From positions 1 to 64,000 of the forward strand of contig JALSGV010000074.1 in assembly GCA_026982565.1 (NCBI GenBank): a DNA stretch of 64,000 nt, read 5' to 3'. The notes below the pieces were generated by a model. The model did no database searches. It was not told the origin of the DNA and saw only the letters and a list, made by a program, of their open reading frames with translations. This document shows positions 1 to 11,249 of the stretch, in pieces. A program made the translations under genes and the position numbers. Position 1 is the stretch's first letter, and each line of letters opens with the position of its first letter. This stretch comes from Gammaproteobacteria bacterium (GTDB lineage: Bacteria; Pseudomonadota; Gammaproteobacteria; SZUA-140).

Positions 1-1
1 G

Positions 2-226
2 CGGCGCCTGCGCCCCAGGATCCTGCTGATCCTTGACTGTTACAAACAGCCATTGAAGAAACACAGGGAAATCGACCTGCAGAAGACCCTGCATGATGCC
101 AGCGGGGGGAAACTGAACATCACCGCCTGCCTGCCTGACGGCGCCTACGATATCGACCTGTCAGCCTTTCGCAAGAACTTCATCGGTCGCTTCCTGGGTC
201 TGGGCAATGCCCTGTTCCATCACTGA
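2..226 (+). CDS. C-terminal part of an unidentified protein (5' end outside window)
   Basis: An open frame enters from the left edge and ends at the TGA at 224-226, giving about 74 residues. The product is basic, has a hydrophobic stretch near its start (ILLILDCY) and ends with GRFLGLGNALFHH. I do not recognise the family. Codon use looks like that of the neighbouring genes, and the frame stays open to the window edge, which suggests a real gene. Its stop overlaps by 7 bp the stop of the convergent response-regulator gene, so the two genes end tail to tail. No function is assigned. Confidence 0.5.
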   Translation, partial: RRLRPRILLILDCYKQPLKKHREIDLQKTLHDASGGKLNITACLPDGAYDIDLSAFRKNFIGRFLGLGNALFHH

Positions 227-1011
227 AGCATCTCCCTGATCAGCTCCCGGACCGCAGCGGCCTCGAAAGGCTTGTCGCAGATGGCTACATTCTCCTTCGT
301 CACCGCCTCCAGGCGCCGGGCGTCCGCTTCGCTGGTCACCATGAGTATGGGCAGATCGGCCTGGCCGCTCTGGTGGCGTATGTGGCCGACCAGCTCGGCG
401 CCATTCATGTGCGGCATGTTGTAGTCTGTCACCACAAAGTCGAAAAGGGCATGCTCCAGGATCTGCGCGGCCTCCTGACCATTGGCGGCTTCGGTGATTT
501 TTTCAATACCGAAACCTTCCAGCGTGCGCCGAATATGATGACGGGCGAATTGACTGTCGTCCACGATCAACACTTTCAACTCCTCTGCAAAGAGATCTCC
601 CAGTTGCAGCGTATCCGGATCCAGGAACTCCACCGTGGCATACAAGGCGCGCTTCAATTCCTCCGCCTGAAAGGGCTTGGGCAGAATCGCCACCACGCCG
701 GCCTGGCGCACCTCGTCCAGGCACTCGAAGCCCTGCTCGCTGGAGATCAACATGAAAGGCACCTGTTTCAACTTGTCATCCTGCCGCATTCCGGCCACCA
801 GCTCGGCGCCCGTCATGTCCGGCAGGTACATGGCGCTGATGACCAGGTCAGGGAGCGTTTTGTTCAGCGCGGCAAACACCTCCCGCCCTTTCTGGACATG
901 CTCCAGATATTTCACGCCACACTGTTCCAGACTCTCCTGAATCACGCGGAACTGCATGCCGGAAGGCTCCGCCAGCAATACTTGCAGTTCACCAATGGAA
1001 ATTGATTTCAT
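220..1011 (-). CDS. tandem-receiver response regulator (first receiver degenerate)
   Basis: The 263-residue protein is two CheY-like receiver domains (about 8-128 and 145-262) with no output domain. The second is complete: acidic pair D151/D152, phosphoacceptor D196 in VTDYNMP, T226 and K247 in DKPF. The first keeps the fold and the lysine of the PKPF motif, but its acidic pocket reads LLAEPS and the phosphoacceptor position is A60 in the stretch VISAMYLP. It therefore should not be phosphorylated. Such proteins normally signal by protein contact, often downstream of a chemotaxis or hybrid kinase, but no kinase is present here. The divergent neighbour is a MinD/ParA-type ATPase, a possible partner by position only. 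Confidence 0.85.
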   Translation of the reverse strand: MKSISIGELQVLLAEPSGMQFRVIQESLEQCGVKYLEHVQKGREVFAALNKTLPDLVISAMYLPDMTGAELVAGMRQDDKLKQVPFMLISSEQGFECLDEVRQAGVVAILPKPFQAEELKRALYATVEFLDPDTLQLGDLFAEELKVLIVDDSQFARHHIRRTLEGFGIEKITEAANGQEAAQILEHALFDFVVTDYNMPHMNGAELVGHIRHQSGQADLPILMVTSEADARRLEAVTKENVAICDKPFEAAAVRELIREMLQ

Positions 1012-1125
1012 CCGAACGGCCTTCCCACGCTCATACGTTTAACCCAAATCATAGATCTGCCGATGACCCCAGTATGAGCCCAACCGGCAGCCATACAGGA
1101 ATTTACGGCAGAAACGGAACAGTAC

Positions 1126-2187
1126 TTGACTGAAATGCACCAGGAAAAAACCATCATCCCCATCGGCGGCGGCAAGGGCGGCATCGGCAAGAGCCTGCTG
1201 AGCGCCAATCTGGCCATCGCCCTGGCAACCATGGGCCACAAGACCGTGGTCGTCGACCTGGACCTGGGGGGCTCCAACCTGCACAGTTTTCTCGGCTTGC
1301 ACGGCGAGGCGCCGGGCATCGGCACCTTTATCCACACGGAAAAAAGCAAGCTCGGGGAATACCTGACATCGACACACTGGCGGAACCTGTCCTTCATTCC
1401 CGGCGACTGCGACGTGCCGTTCACGGGCAATATCCATTACCAGACAAAACTCCGCCTGATGCGCAACCTGCTGGCCATCCCCTGCCGCTACCTGCTCCTG
1501 GATCTGGGCGCCGGCTGCAGTCACAATACCCTGGATTTCTTCAGGATGTCCGACCGGGGCATGGTGGTCACCACGCCGGAAGTCACGGCCGTCAGGAACA
1601 TGCTGGCCTTCTTGAACAACCTGGTATTCCGCGTGATCGAAAGATCGCTGAGGAACAAGCCCCATACCCACAAGGCCCTGAAGAGCATCATCCGCCGCAG
1701 CGGCGCAAGCCAGACCACCCTGTCGGTTGAGGACATCCTGGCCGAGGTCGGCGCCATCGACCCGGAGGCGGCCGCCGGGATTCAGGCAGCCTGCCTGAGA
1801 TACCGCCCGCGACTGGTCCTCAATATGGGGCGCCACCCGGACGATCTCATACAGATCGAAGGCACTTTTGCCGCCACCCGCAAACTCCTGTCCCTGTATA
1901 CGGACCCCTTCGGCTTCGTTTTCGACGACCCGGTTGTACGGGAGAGCATCAACCACGGCACGCCCCTGGTGGAATATGACCCGGACAGCGTGGCGGCAAG
2001 AAGCATCGCCCACATTGCGCAGCGCATCGTATACGTGTGGGACAAAACCCTGGATGAGCCCGACCAGGCGCTGCTCAATCATACCCGCAAATTCTACGAA
2101 TATATCCAGAAGGATAATCAGCGGCGAATCCCCCACAAGCTGTTTTCCACTCCCATCCGGAACCTCTTCCCCAATCTCTTCAGTTGA
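1126..2187 (+). CDS. MinD/ParA/FlhG-type P-loop ATPase
   Basis: This is a soluble SIMIBI-class ATPase of 353 residues. It has the deviant Walker A motif GGKGGIGKS near residues 15-23, the switch region VVVDLDLGGSN and the later stretch LLLDLGAGCS. MinD/ParA proteins dimerise on ATP and position or partition cellular cargo. FlhG-like members control flagellar number and location. The C-terminal half (about 180-350) is longer than in MinD and is not recognised. The start shown is TTG, with GGAA six bases upstream; an in-frame ATG lies at 1135. There is no ParB, MinE or flagellar gene nearby, so the cargo is unknown. The gene is followed closely by moeA. Confidence 0.8.
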   Translation: MTEMHQEKTIIPIGGGKGGIGKSLLSANLAIALATMGHKTVVVDLDLGGSNLHSFLGLHGEAPGIGTFIHTEKSKLGEYLTSTHWRNLSFIPGDCDVPFTGNIHYQTKLRLMRNLLAIPCRYLLLDLGAGCSHNTLDFFRMSDRGMVVTTPEVTAVRNMLAFLNNLVFRVIERSLRNKPHTHKALKSIIRRSGASQTTLSVEDILAEVGAIDPEAAAGIQAACLRYRPRLVLNMGRHPDDLIQIEGTFAATRKLLSLYTDPFGFVFDDPVVRESINHGTPLVEYDPDSVAARSIAHIAQRIVYVWDKTLDEPDQALLNHTRKFYEYIQKDNQRRIPHKLFSTPIRNLFPNLFS

Positions 2188-2203
2188 CCGGGGGATGTAG
2201 GTT

Positions 2204-3457
2204 ATGATGCGCTCCATGACGCATCGAGCCCCCCTACTGTCCGAGTCGCAGGCCCTGCGATGCCTGCTCGACGGCATCGCGCCCGTCGGGGAACGGGAGC
2301 AAGTCGATTTGCCAAATGCCCTGGCCCGCGTCGTCAGCGAGCCGGTAATGGCGCAGAGCGATGTCCCCGCTTTCGACAACAGCGCCATGGATGGTTATGC
2401 CGTCGCCTGCGGCGATATTGCCGCGCATGGCGAAACCCGCCTCGCGATCAGCCAGCGCATCACGGCGGGACGGCAGCCAACCCCCCTCGTGCCCGGCACG
2501 GCCGCGCGTATTTTCACCGGCGCCCCCCTGCCGCCTGGCGCGGATACGGTGGTGATGCAGGAAAACTGCCGTGAAGAAAGGGGACATGTCGTCATCCAGG
2601 GGCCTCTCGCCAAGGGCGGACACGTCAGAAAGGCCGGCGAGGATATCGCGGCCGGGCGTTGCGTCCTGGAGCAGGGAACCGTGATCCGCCCCCAGGAGAT
2701 GGGACTGGCCGCATCCCTGGGCCGCGCCACGCTCCCGGTCTATCGCAGGGTGCGCGTCTCCATCGTGGTGACCGGGAATGAACTGGTGGCCCCGGGCGCG
2801 CCCCTGGCGCCCGGGCAGCTCTACAATTCGAATCGCTATACCCTCTCGGGCCTGCTGTCCGCCCTGGGCTGCGAACTCAGTTACAGTCGCTGCATTCCCG
2901 ATGACCTGGACGCCACCCGTGACGCACTGGCCCGGGCGGCACGGGCCTCGGATTTCATCTTGACCAGTGGCGGGGTTTCCGTGGGAGAGGAAGACTACGT
3001 CAAGCGTGCCATAGCGGATCTGGGCGCGCTGCACGTCCATCACATCGCCATCAAACCCGGCAAGCCTCTCACCTATGGCACTATCCACGGCACCCCCCTG
3101 CTGGGCCTGCCCGGCAACCCCGTATCCCTGTTCGTCACCTTTGTGATCTTCGCCCGCCCGGCCATTCTCAAATTGCAGGGGCGCACTGAACTGGCGCCCG
3201 CCAGGCTCTGGGCGCGGGCGACATTCGAGCGCCGCAACCCCATCAAACGGCGAGAATACCTGCGCGCCAGGCTTCAAGAAGCACAGGACGGCCATGGCCA
3301 CGAGGTCTCAATCCATTCCCGTCAGGGCTCGGCCGTGCTTTCCTCCACTGCCTGGGCGAATTGTCTGGCTGTCATACCGGAACACGGCACCGTGGCGCCG
3401 GGTCAGGCCATAGCGGTCATGCCCTTCTCCAGCCTGCTGTCACCGCTGTCTGATTGA
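2204..3457 (+). CDS. moeA: molybdopterin molybdenumtransferase MoeA
   Basis: MoeA inserts molybdate into adenylylated molybdopterin in the cytoplasm, the last common step of molybdenum cofactor synthesis. The 417-residue protein shows the family order: an N-terminal part with DVPAFDNSAMDGYAV, the MoCF-binding domain with VTGNELV and TSGGVSVGEEDYV, the GLPGNPVS loop, and a C-terminal beta-barrel domain. Length fits the E. coli enzyme (about 411). The start lies in a cluster of ATGs (2204, 2207, 2216); the first is shown. It begins 16 bp after the ATPase stop, so the two may be co-transcribed. No other moa/mob gene lies in the window. Confidence 0.95.
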   Translation: MMRSMTHRAPLLSESQALRCLLDGIAPVGEREQVDLPNALARVVSEPVMAQSDVPAFDNSAMDGYAVACGDIAAHGETRLAISQRITAGRQPTPLVPGTAARIFTGAPLPPGADTVVMQENCREERGHVVIQGPLAKGGHVRKAGEDIAAGRCVLEQGTVIRPQEMGLAASLGRATLPVYRRVRVSIVVTGNELVAPGAPLAPGQLYNSNRYTLSGLLSALGCELSYSRCIPDDLDATRDALARAARASDFILTSGGVSVGEEDYVKRAIADLGALHVHHIAIKPGKPLTYGTIHGTPLLGLPGNPVSLFVTFVIFARPAILKLQGRTELAPARLWARATFERRNPIKRREYLRARLQEAQDGHGHEVSIHSRQGSAVLSSTAWANCLAVIPEHGTVAPGQAIAVMPFSSLLSPLSD

Positions 3458-3468
3458 CCCGGCAGCAC

Positions 3469-5499
<2,031 letters not shown>

Positions 5500-5524
5500 T
5501 GCCCGGTCCTGTTCATGATTCCGT

Positions 5525-6964
5525 TTATCTTGAGAGGGTGCGGGGGTCGAAGGCGTCGCGCACCGCGTCCGAGAACAAGTTGGCCGCCAGCACCAATATG
5601 AACATGAAGACGAAGGCCGCCAGCAGCGACCACCACACCATGGGATCCCGCGCCATCTCCAGGCGCGCGCCATTGATCATATTGCCCCAACTGTGCATGG
5701 AGGGGTCCACCCCCACGCCCACGTAAGACAGTATCGCCTCCGCCAGCACCAGGCCGCTGAAGTCGAGCACCACCGTGATGAGGACTATGTGCATGACATT
5801 GGGCAGCAGGTGGCGGCTCATGATGCGGGAATGCCTGACGCCGAAGGCGGACGCCGCCTGGACGAATTCCGCCGCGCGCATTTTCATGGTCTCGCCGCGC
5901 AGCAGCCGGCACAGGCCCGTCCAGCTCGTTACGCCCAGGATGATGCACAGGAACAGCAGGCGCATGTCGGCGCGCGCCGCGTCGGTCTCGAACAGGTCGG
6001 GGTGGGTATCGATATAGACCTGCAGCATGAGAATCGCCGAGGCGATGAGCAGAATGCCGGGAATGGAATTGAGGGTGGTATAGAGGTACTGGATGACGTC
6101 GTCCACCCAGCCGCGCAGATAACCCGCCATGATGCCGAACAACAACGCGAAGGGCAGCATGACCAGGGTCGTCAGGGTGCCGATGACCAGCGCGGTGCGG
6201 ATGCTCTTGATGGCCTGGTACAACACGTCGTTGCCCACCTTGTCGGTGCCGAAGATGTGATAGTGGCCGGCCAGGCTGGCGATAACGGCGATCAGCACCA
6301 GAAAGACGCCCGCCGTATACAGCATCATGTGCCAGGGAATGGCGGTCCGCCCACCCAGGATCTGTTTGAGGGTGACGGAAAACGATGCGCGCGCGCGCCG
6401 CGCCATGCCCCATATGAACAAGGCGCCCAGGGCCACCCACGCCAGCAGCCCCGCCCCCGCGCCGGACAGGCTGCGCAGCAGGATATCGCGCCCCTTGTCC
6501 CGTTGCGGGTCTTCCAGGTGCGCGCCGCCATATTCAAGCCGCGGATAGAGGCGCGCGCTCGAGCCGTCGGGCAACTCGACCGTTTCCTTGGCATAGAGAT
6601 GGGTGGCGAAAGGAGCGGAATAGGTCTTCTCCACCTGGGTCTTGAGAGGCCCCAGCATCAGGTCCAGCAGGCTGATGACCTCCACCGAGTAGAAGGTCTC
6701 GCCATCATGCCCCTTGTTTTCCAGGGGCTCGCGCATATGGATGGAATCCAGCAAGGCCACCGTTCCGTAGAAGACGATGACCACCGCCGCCACCATGCCG
6801 GTGCGGCTGGAAAACACCTTGCGCCACGGCGCGCGCAGATAGGCCTTGCCGCGCGCGTATGCGCCAAAGGCGATGATCACCGCCAGCAGCATGAATATCA
6901 GGGCGTCGGTCTTCAACAGCACCGGTTTCACGCTGGAAAAATAGGCCATGCCCTCCATCAACAT
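5525..6964 (-). CDS. ABC importer permease, DppC/YejE type, with enlarged N-terminal region
   Basis: The C-terminal half is a typical oligopeptide-family inner-membrane permease, with the GTDKVGNDVLYQAI entry and an EAA-type loop (QAASAFGVRHSRIM) contacting the ATPase. At 479 residues it is much longer than DppC (about 300). The extra part holds two N-terminal hydrophobic helices (about 18-36 and 56-72), a polar segment of roughly 90 residues predicted to be periplasmic, and further helices before the canonical domain. Together with the membrane-anchored binding protein of this operon, this suggests a modified docking arrangement (inference). It follows the first permease by 16 bp. Confidence 0.88.
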   Translation of the reverse strand: MLMEGMAYFSSVKPVLLKTDALIFMLLAVIIAFGAYARGKAYLRAPWRKVFSSRTGMVAAVVIVFYGTVALLDSIHMREPLENKGHDGETFYSVEVISLLDLMLGPLKTQVEKTYSAPFATHLYAKETVELPDGSSARLYPRLEYGGAHLEDPQRDKGRDILLRSLSGAGAGLLAWVALGALFIWGMARRARASFSVTLKQILGGRTAIPWHMMLYTAGVFLVLIAVIASLAGHYHIFGTDKVGNDVLYQAIKSIRTALVIGTLTTLVMLPFALLFGIMAGYLRGWVDDVIQYLYTTLNSIPGILLIASAILMLQVYIDTHPDLFETDAARADMRLLFLCIILGVTSWTGLCRLLRGETMKMRAAEFVQAASAFGVRHSRIMSRHLLPNVMHIVLITVVLDFSGLVLAEAILSYVGVGVDPSMHSWGNMINGARLEMARDPMVWWSLLAAFVFMFILVLAANLFSDAVRDAFDPRTLSR

Positions 6965-6980
6965 CCCGGGTTCCCTCCAT

Positions 6981-7958
6981 TCATGACAGGCGTATCCTCG
7001 GATCCACCAGGGTATAGGAGATATCCGTCAGAATCAGGCCAATGATATACAGGACGGAGCCCACGAAGACCATGGACCTGACGATGGCGAAATCCTGCGC
7101 CTGGATGGCGTCGATGACATAGCTGCCCAGGCCGGGAATGCCAAAGAAAGACTCCAGGATCAGGCTGCCCATGAACAACAGGGGCAGGAGCACCACCACG
7201 CCCGTGAGAATGGGGATCATGGCGTTCTTCAATACGTGGCGGAACAGCACCAGGCGCTCGCTCAAACCCTTGGCGCGCGCCGTCCTGACATAGTCCTTGC
7301 CGATCTCTTCCAGGAAGATGGTGCGGTACCAGCGCCCCCCCGATCCGATACCGTACAGGAGGGCCACCAGCACCGGCAGCACGATGAATTTGAGGGCGTT
7401 CATGCCTGAGTCGTAGCCGGAGATGGGCACCAGGTGGAGCAGCTTGCCGATGACATACTGGCCACCGATGATATAGAACAGGGAAGAAATGGACATGAGC
7501 GCCACCAGCATGATCACGCCCGTCACATCGATGTAGGTGGCGCGGAAAAAGGCCAGCAGCATGGCCACGGTGATATTGGTCAGCAGGCCGAAGACCAGAA
7601 TGGGCACGGCGATGGCAAGGCTGGGCCACATGCGTTGATAGATATCATGGCCGATATCCCTGCCATCATCGGAGAGACCGAAATCAAAGGCAAACAGCCT
7701 GACGGATTTCTGGAAAAAGATGGTATCAGTGAAAGTGGAGAGGCCTTGCGCCTCCTCATTGTAGAGCAACGGCTTGTCGTAACCGCGCTCCGCCTTCCAT
7801 TTCTCGATGGCCTGCGGCGTGACATGTTTCATGCCCAGATGCATGCGCGCCATGTCATCCGGGGTGTTGACGATGAAGAACAGCATGAAGGTGATCAGGT
7901 TGACCCCGATCAGGATGGGCACGGCATAAAGGAGACGGCGCGCTATATAGGCCAGCAT
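6981..7958 (-). CDS. ABC importer permease, DppB/YejB type
   Basis: This is a 325-residue inner-membrane permease. It starts with the family-typical MLAYIARRLLYAVPILIGVN, followed by six predicted helices and the EAA loop with TARAKGLSERLVLFRHVLKNA, which docks on the ATP-binding subunit. The C-terminus GLILTDISYTLVDPRIRLS is classic for DppB/OppB. The ATG at 7956-7958 is chosen because the frame upstream of it only overlaps the binding-protein gene and has no family similarity. The gene lies 50 bp after the binding-protein stop and 16 bp before the second permease, consistent with one transcript. Confidence 0.92.
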   Translation of the reverse strand: MLAYIARRLLYAVPILIGVNLITFMLFFIVNTPDDMARMHLGMKHVTPQAIEKWKAERGYDKPLLYNEEAQGLSTFTDTIFFQKSVRLFAFDFGLSDDGRDIGHDIYQRMWPSLAIAVPILVFGLLTNITVAMLLAFFRATYIDVTGVIMLVALMSISSLFYIIGGQYVIGKLLHLVPISGYDSGMNALKFIVLPVLVALLYGIGSGGRWYRTIFLEEIGKDYVRTARAKGLSERLVLFRHVLKNAMIPILTGVVVLLPLLFMGSLILESFFGIPGLGSYVIDAIQAQDFAIVRSMVFVGSVLYIIGLILTDISYTLVDPRIRLS

Positions 7959-8008
7959 GGAACGCGGGCTCCGGCTATGTTGAAACGAACAGGACTCGGC
8001 ATTGTGGC

Positions 8009-10213
8009 TCAGGACTCTCCGCGTATGGCCGGGGCGCGGTGCTCGCGCCGTATATAGGTGAACACCGCGGGCACGATCAGCGCCACCAGCAGCAGGCCCA
8101 ACAGGCCCAGCGGCCACAATACAGGCTGGTTCCACTGGGCGCGTTTCTCCTTGCGCAAGACCGGGTCGATGCGCTTGTATTTCAGGGTGTTGTTCGCCAT
8201 GAGGTTGGGCTTGGCATTGTGGTACCAGCTGTGATACAGGGCGAAACTCTTGGGGTGAAGTCCCCAGATCCAGGGCGCGTCACGACGCACGATATCGTTC
8301 ATCGCCTCGATGATGCGCAGTCTTTCCGGGCCGTTGTCCATATTCTTCATTTGTTCGAACAGGCGGTTGAATTCGGGGTTGTCGTAGTTGGCCGCGTTCT
8401 CGCCATGATACTTGACCTTGCCATTGGGGCCATAGAGCAGGAAAAAGAAATTCTCCGGGTCCGGATAATCGGCGTTCCAGCCCCACATGAAGATCTGGGC
8501 GTTGCCGTTGCGCATCTTGTCGCGAAAGCGGTTGTAGTCCGTGTTGCGCACCACCAGCTGGATATCGAGCTTCTGGAACTGCTTGCGGTACCAATCCATG
8601 CGCGCCTTGTCGTCGGGTCCCCCACCCGTGACATCGAAATACAGCACCAGGGGCTTGCCCGTTTCCTGGTCTACGCCCTTCTCGTAACCGGCCTCCGCCA
8701 GCAAACGGCGCGCCTCTTCGATGGGTTTTCGCACGGCGCGGCCGTCGATCCAGTCGTAGACATAGGGGTTGATGCCGTCCTGCCCTTCGCGATAACCGAA
8801 GATACCCGGCGGGATGGCGCCCTGGGCCGGAATACCGCGCCCATTGGCGAAGATGGAAATAAATTCCTCGTAATCCAGGGCGATGGAAATGGCCTGCCTG
8901 AGCTTGCGCTGACGCTCGCTGTAACCACCCGTCACCGGGTCCATCATATTGAACCCCATATAGAATATGGAGGTATTGACAGCCGTCTGCAGGCGTATGC
9001 CCTTGGCCCGCATGCGCTCGGTGAGGGCGATGTCGCCCTGGCTGCCGATGCTGATGGCCTGGTCGAAGCTGTCGGAACTGATGCCGGAGGTGTCGTAGTA
9101 ACCCTGCAGAAACTTGTTCCACAGGGGAATACTCTCCTTTTCCAGGCTGTAGACCACCTTGTCGATGAAGGGCAGGGGCCTGCCGGCATCGCTCAACAGC
9201 CCCGCCGCGGCGTCCCCCGCCTCGCCTTCCCGGGGATAGGTTTCGCCGTGGAAATGGGGATTGCGCGCCATGACCATCTTGCGGTTGGGATCGTTGACCG
9301 TCAGGTAATAGGGTCCGGTGCCGACAGGGTACCAGTCAAAGGTGAAATTTTTCTCCGCCATGCCCGGCTGGGAATAGAAGATGTCCGCCTCGACGGGTAC
9401 GGGGGAGAAGAACGGCATGGCCAGCCAGTACACCAACTGGGGATACTTCCCTTTGACCGTGATGCGGTAGGTATAACGGTCGACGGCCTGCACCCCTTCC
9501 AGTGCGTAACGCCGGAGATCCAGAAACTTCCCCTCACCCTCACTGTCCAGGGCCTTATAGGCATTTTCCAGTGTTTTGGCGTAAGCACTCAAGCCAACGA
9601 TGTATTCGCTCATGATACCCAGGATGGGAGAAAACAAGCGTGGATGGGCGAGGCGTTTGATCTGATAGACATAGTCTTCGGCAACCAATTCCCTCGTACC
9701 CGTGCGGGTAAAATCCGCCAGGGTATAGAGACTTTCTATTTCCCCGCGCGTCAAGTCATGATAGAGAAAGCGGCCTTCGCCATCCTTGGCGAAGGCCGGG
9801 TGTGGCTGGTAGCGGATGCCGGGCCGGATACGAATGTCATAGACGCTGTAGGCCACCTCCATGTCTCCGTCATCGGGCATCTCATTGCCATCGGCATCGT
9901 AGTAACGGGGATGCGGCACGGCCTCCGCGGTCAACGGTATGAGGGCATAGGGGCGTTTGAGATAGTGATACTGCAAGGGCGGCTCGTAGATCTGGCCGAT
10001 GAACTGATATTCGCTGGCGCTGTAGGAGCGGGCGGGATCGAGATGCTTGGGACGTTCCGAGAAAGATGAATACATGATGTTCTGATCATCTTCTTCGTGG
10101 GGATAGGGATTGTTCCAGGGCCGGCCATCACAGGCGCCCAGCAGGATCAGCAACAACAGCAAGCAGATCTTGTCATTCGATGCCCGCAGACAGGCCGTTA
10201 TATTCTTCAACAA
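8009..10213 (-). CDS. extracytoplasmic solute-binding lipoprotein (SBP_bac_5 family) with C-terminal membrane helix
   Basis: The first gene of the importer operon encodes a 734-residue oligopeptide-type binding protein. A lipoprotein signal ends in LLGAC with C28 as the lipidated residue. The mature part has family features such as TGPYYL, the region around RQAISIALDYEEF and GWNADYPDPENFF. It is longer than DppA/OppA (about 540). The extreme C-terminus carries a hydrophobic helix (about 698-721) followed by basic residues RREHR, so the protein appears anchored at both ends. The frame has no ATG or GTG before the signal peptide; the start is TTG at 10211-10213 or TTG at 10208-10210, after an in-frame TAA. 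Substrate unknown, probably peptides. Confidence 0.88.
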   Translation of the reverse strand: MLKNITACLRASNDKICLLLLLILLGACDGRPWNNPYPHEEDDQNIMYSSFSERPKHLDPARSYSASEYQFIGQIYEPPLQYHYLKRPYALIPLTAEAVPHPRYYDADGNEMPDDGDMEVAYSVYDIRIRPGIRYQPHPAFAKDGEGRFLYHDLTRGEIESLYTLADFTRTGTRELVAEDYVYQIKRLAHPRLFSPILGIMSEYIVGLSAYAKTLENAYKALDSEGEGKFLDLRRYALEGVQAVDRYTYRITVKGKYPQLVYWLAMPFFSPVPVEADIFYSQPGMAEKNFTFDWYPVGTGPYYLTVNDPNRKMVMARNPHFHGETYPREGEAGDAAAGLLSDAGRPLPFIDKVVYSLEKESIPLWNKFLQGYYDTSGISSDSFDQAISIGSQGDIALTERMRAKGIRLQTAVNTSIFYMGFNMMDPVTGGYSERQRKLRQAISIALDYEEFISIFANGRGIPAQGAIPPGIFGYREGQDGINPYVYDWIDGRAVRKPIEEARRLLAEAGYEKGVDQETGKPLVLYFDVTGGGPDDKARMDWYRKQFQKLDIQLVVRNTDYNRFRDKMRNGNAQIFMWGWNADYPDPENFFFLLYGPNGKVKYHGENAANYDNPEFNRLFEQMKNMDNGPERLRIIEAMNDIVRRDAPWIWGLHPKSFALYHSWYHNAKPNLMANNTLKYKRIDPVLRKEKRAQWNQPVLWPLGLLGLLLVALIVPAVFTYIRREHRAPAIRGES

Positions 10214-10302
10214 AAGACTGTTCTTGCCCGGTTAAATACCATTACAATAGCCGTAAATCACATCGTGCAACCCGAAATCGCAAAGCGGGAGGCCTTTATA
10301 TT

Positions 10303-10324
10303 ACCTGAATCCGAGGGTTCGGGT
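10303..10324. repeat. 10-bp-stem palindrome upstream of fabI
   Basis: The stretch with arms ACCTGAATCC and GGGTTCGGGT around a GAG loop forms a 10-bp stem with two wobble pairs. It lies 43 bp before fabI. A closely similar palindrome is found at 20213-20234 upstream of tig, and a half copy at 35681-35691 upstream of ilvI. It could be an operator, an RNA hairpin in the fabI leader or a member of a dispersed repeat family. Confidence 0.5.
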
Positions 10325-10366
10325 ATTACACAAAATCATATCTTAACTTAGGAAAAGGGTAAAACA

Positions 10367-11149
10367 ATGGGATTTCTGGAAGGTAAACGCGCATTGATCG
10401 TCGGCGTCGCAAGCAAGCGCTCCATCGCCTGGGGAATCGCCCAGGCCATGCACCGGGAAGGCGCCCAACTGGCATTCACATATCAGAACGACAAGCTGCG
10501 GGACCGCCTGGAGAAGCTGGCGGCGGAATGTGACTCCGACATCGCCCTGCCCTGCGATGTCTCCAAAGACGAAGAAATCGATGAAGTCTTCGAGCGCCTC
10601 GATGATTACTGGGATCACATCGATATCATCGTGCACTCCGTGGCCTTCGCGCCACGGGAGGCGCTGGAAGGTCCCTACCTGGACTGCCTGACCCGCGAGG
10701 GCTTTCTGCTCGCCCACGAGATCAGCTCATACAGTTTTGCCGCGCTGGCCAAGGCCGGCATCAACATGATGGAGGGACGCAACGGCGCCATGCTCACCCT
10801 GAGTTACCTGGGCGCGGACCGTTCCATTCCCAACTACAATGTCATGGGTCCGGCCAAGGCCAGCCTGGAGGCCAATGTGCGTTATATGGCCCAGGCCCTG
10901 GGTCCGGACGGCATCCGCGTCAATGCCATCTCGGCGGGCCCCATCAAAACCCTCGCCGCGGCCGGGATCGGCAACTTCCGCCGCTTTCTCGACTATGCCG
11001 AGAAAAATTCACCCCTGCGCCGCAATGTCACCATCGAGGAAGTGGGTAACACGGCCGCATTCCTGTGCTCCGATCTGGCCAGCGGCATCACGGGCGAAAT
11101 CACCTACGTGGACTCGGGCTACAACACCATCGGCATGGGACAGATCTGA
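10367..11149 (+). CDS. fabI: enoyl-[acyl-carrier-protein] reductase (NADH) FabI
   Basis: FabI carries out the last reduction of the fatty-acid elongation cycle, trans-2-enoyl-ACP to acyl-ACP, in the cytoplasm. The 260-residue protein matches E. coli FabI in length. It has the NAD-binding start [16 protein letters not shown], the catalytic Y147 and Y157 and K164 ([10 protein letters not shown]), and the conserved segment [15 protein letters not shown]. An atypical SDR is the only plausible alternative, and the Y-x6-K spacing excludes classical SDRs. The start has an upstream AGGAAAAGG Shine-Dalgarno. It is a single plus-strand gene between the divergent ABC operon and the convergent ppiD. Confidence 0.97.
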   Translation: MGFLEGKRALIVGVASKRSIAWGIAQAMHREGAQLAFTYQNDKLRDRLEKLAAECDSDIALPCDVSKDEEIDEVFERLDDYWDHIDIIVHSVAFAPREALEGPYLDCLTREGFLLAHEISSYSFAALAKAGINMMEGRNGAMLTLSYLGADRSIPNYNVMGPAKASLEANVRYMAQALGPDGIRVNAISAGPIKTLAAAGIGNFRRFLDYAEKNSPLRRNVTIEEVGNTAAFLCSDLASGITGEITYVDSGYNTIGMGQI

Positions 11150-11170
11150 GCGATCACGTGCTATTATTAA

Positions 11171-11198
11171 CCCGGCAGCAATATATATTGTTGCCGGG
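11171..11198. repeat. 28-bp palindrome between fabI and ppiD
   Basis: The sequence CCCGGCAGCAATATATATTG followed by TTGCCGGG is a palindrome with a single mismatched pair. It sits between the convergent ends of fabI and ppiD, where it could act as a bidirectional transcription stop, although there is no clear T-run. Its outer part, ATTAACCCGGCA...AATATATAT, recurs at 20499-20564 and 35696-35727. Confidence 0.6.
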
Positions 11199-11249
11199 CA
11201 GGCTCAAGCCTATCCACAGCGCGAGGAAGTGGAAAGCCCTGCGGAAATA

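Noticed and set aside
1039-2388. Long minus-strand open frame (449 codons) opposite the ATPase gene
   Set aside because: Antisense to a clearly recognisable P-loop ATPase; its translation has no family features and a composition typical of complementary-strand frames in GC-rich DNA.
8039-10069. 676-codon plus-strand frame opposite the ABC binding-protein gene
   Set aside because: The opposite strand encodes a well-supported lipoprotein; this frame has shadow composition (H/V/G-rich) and no start signals.
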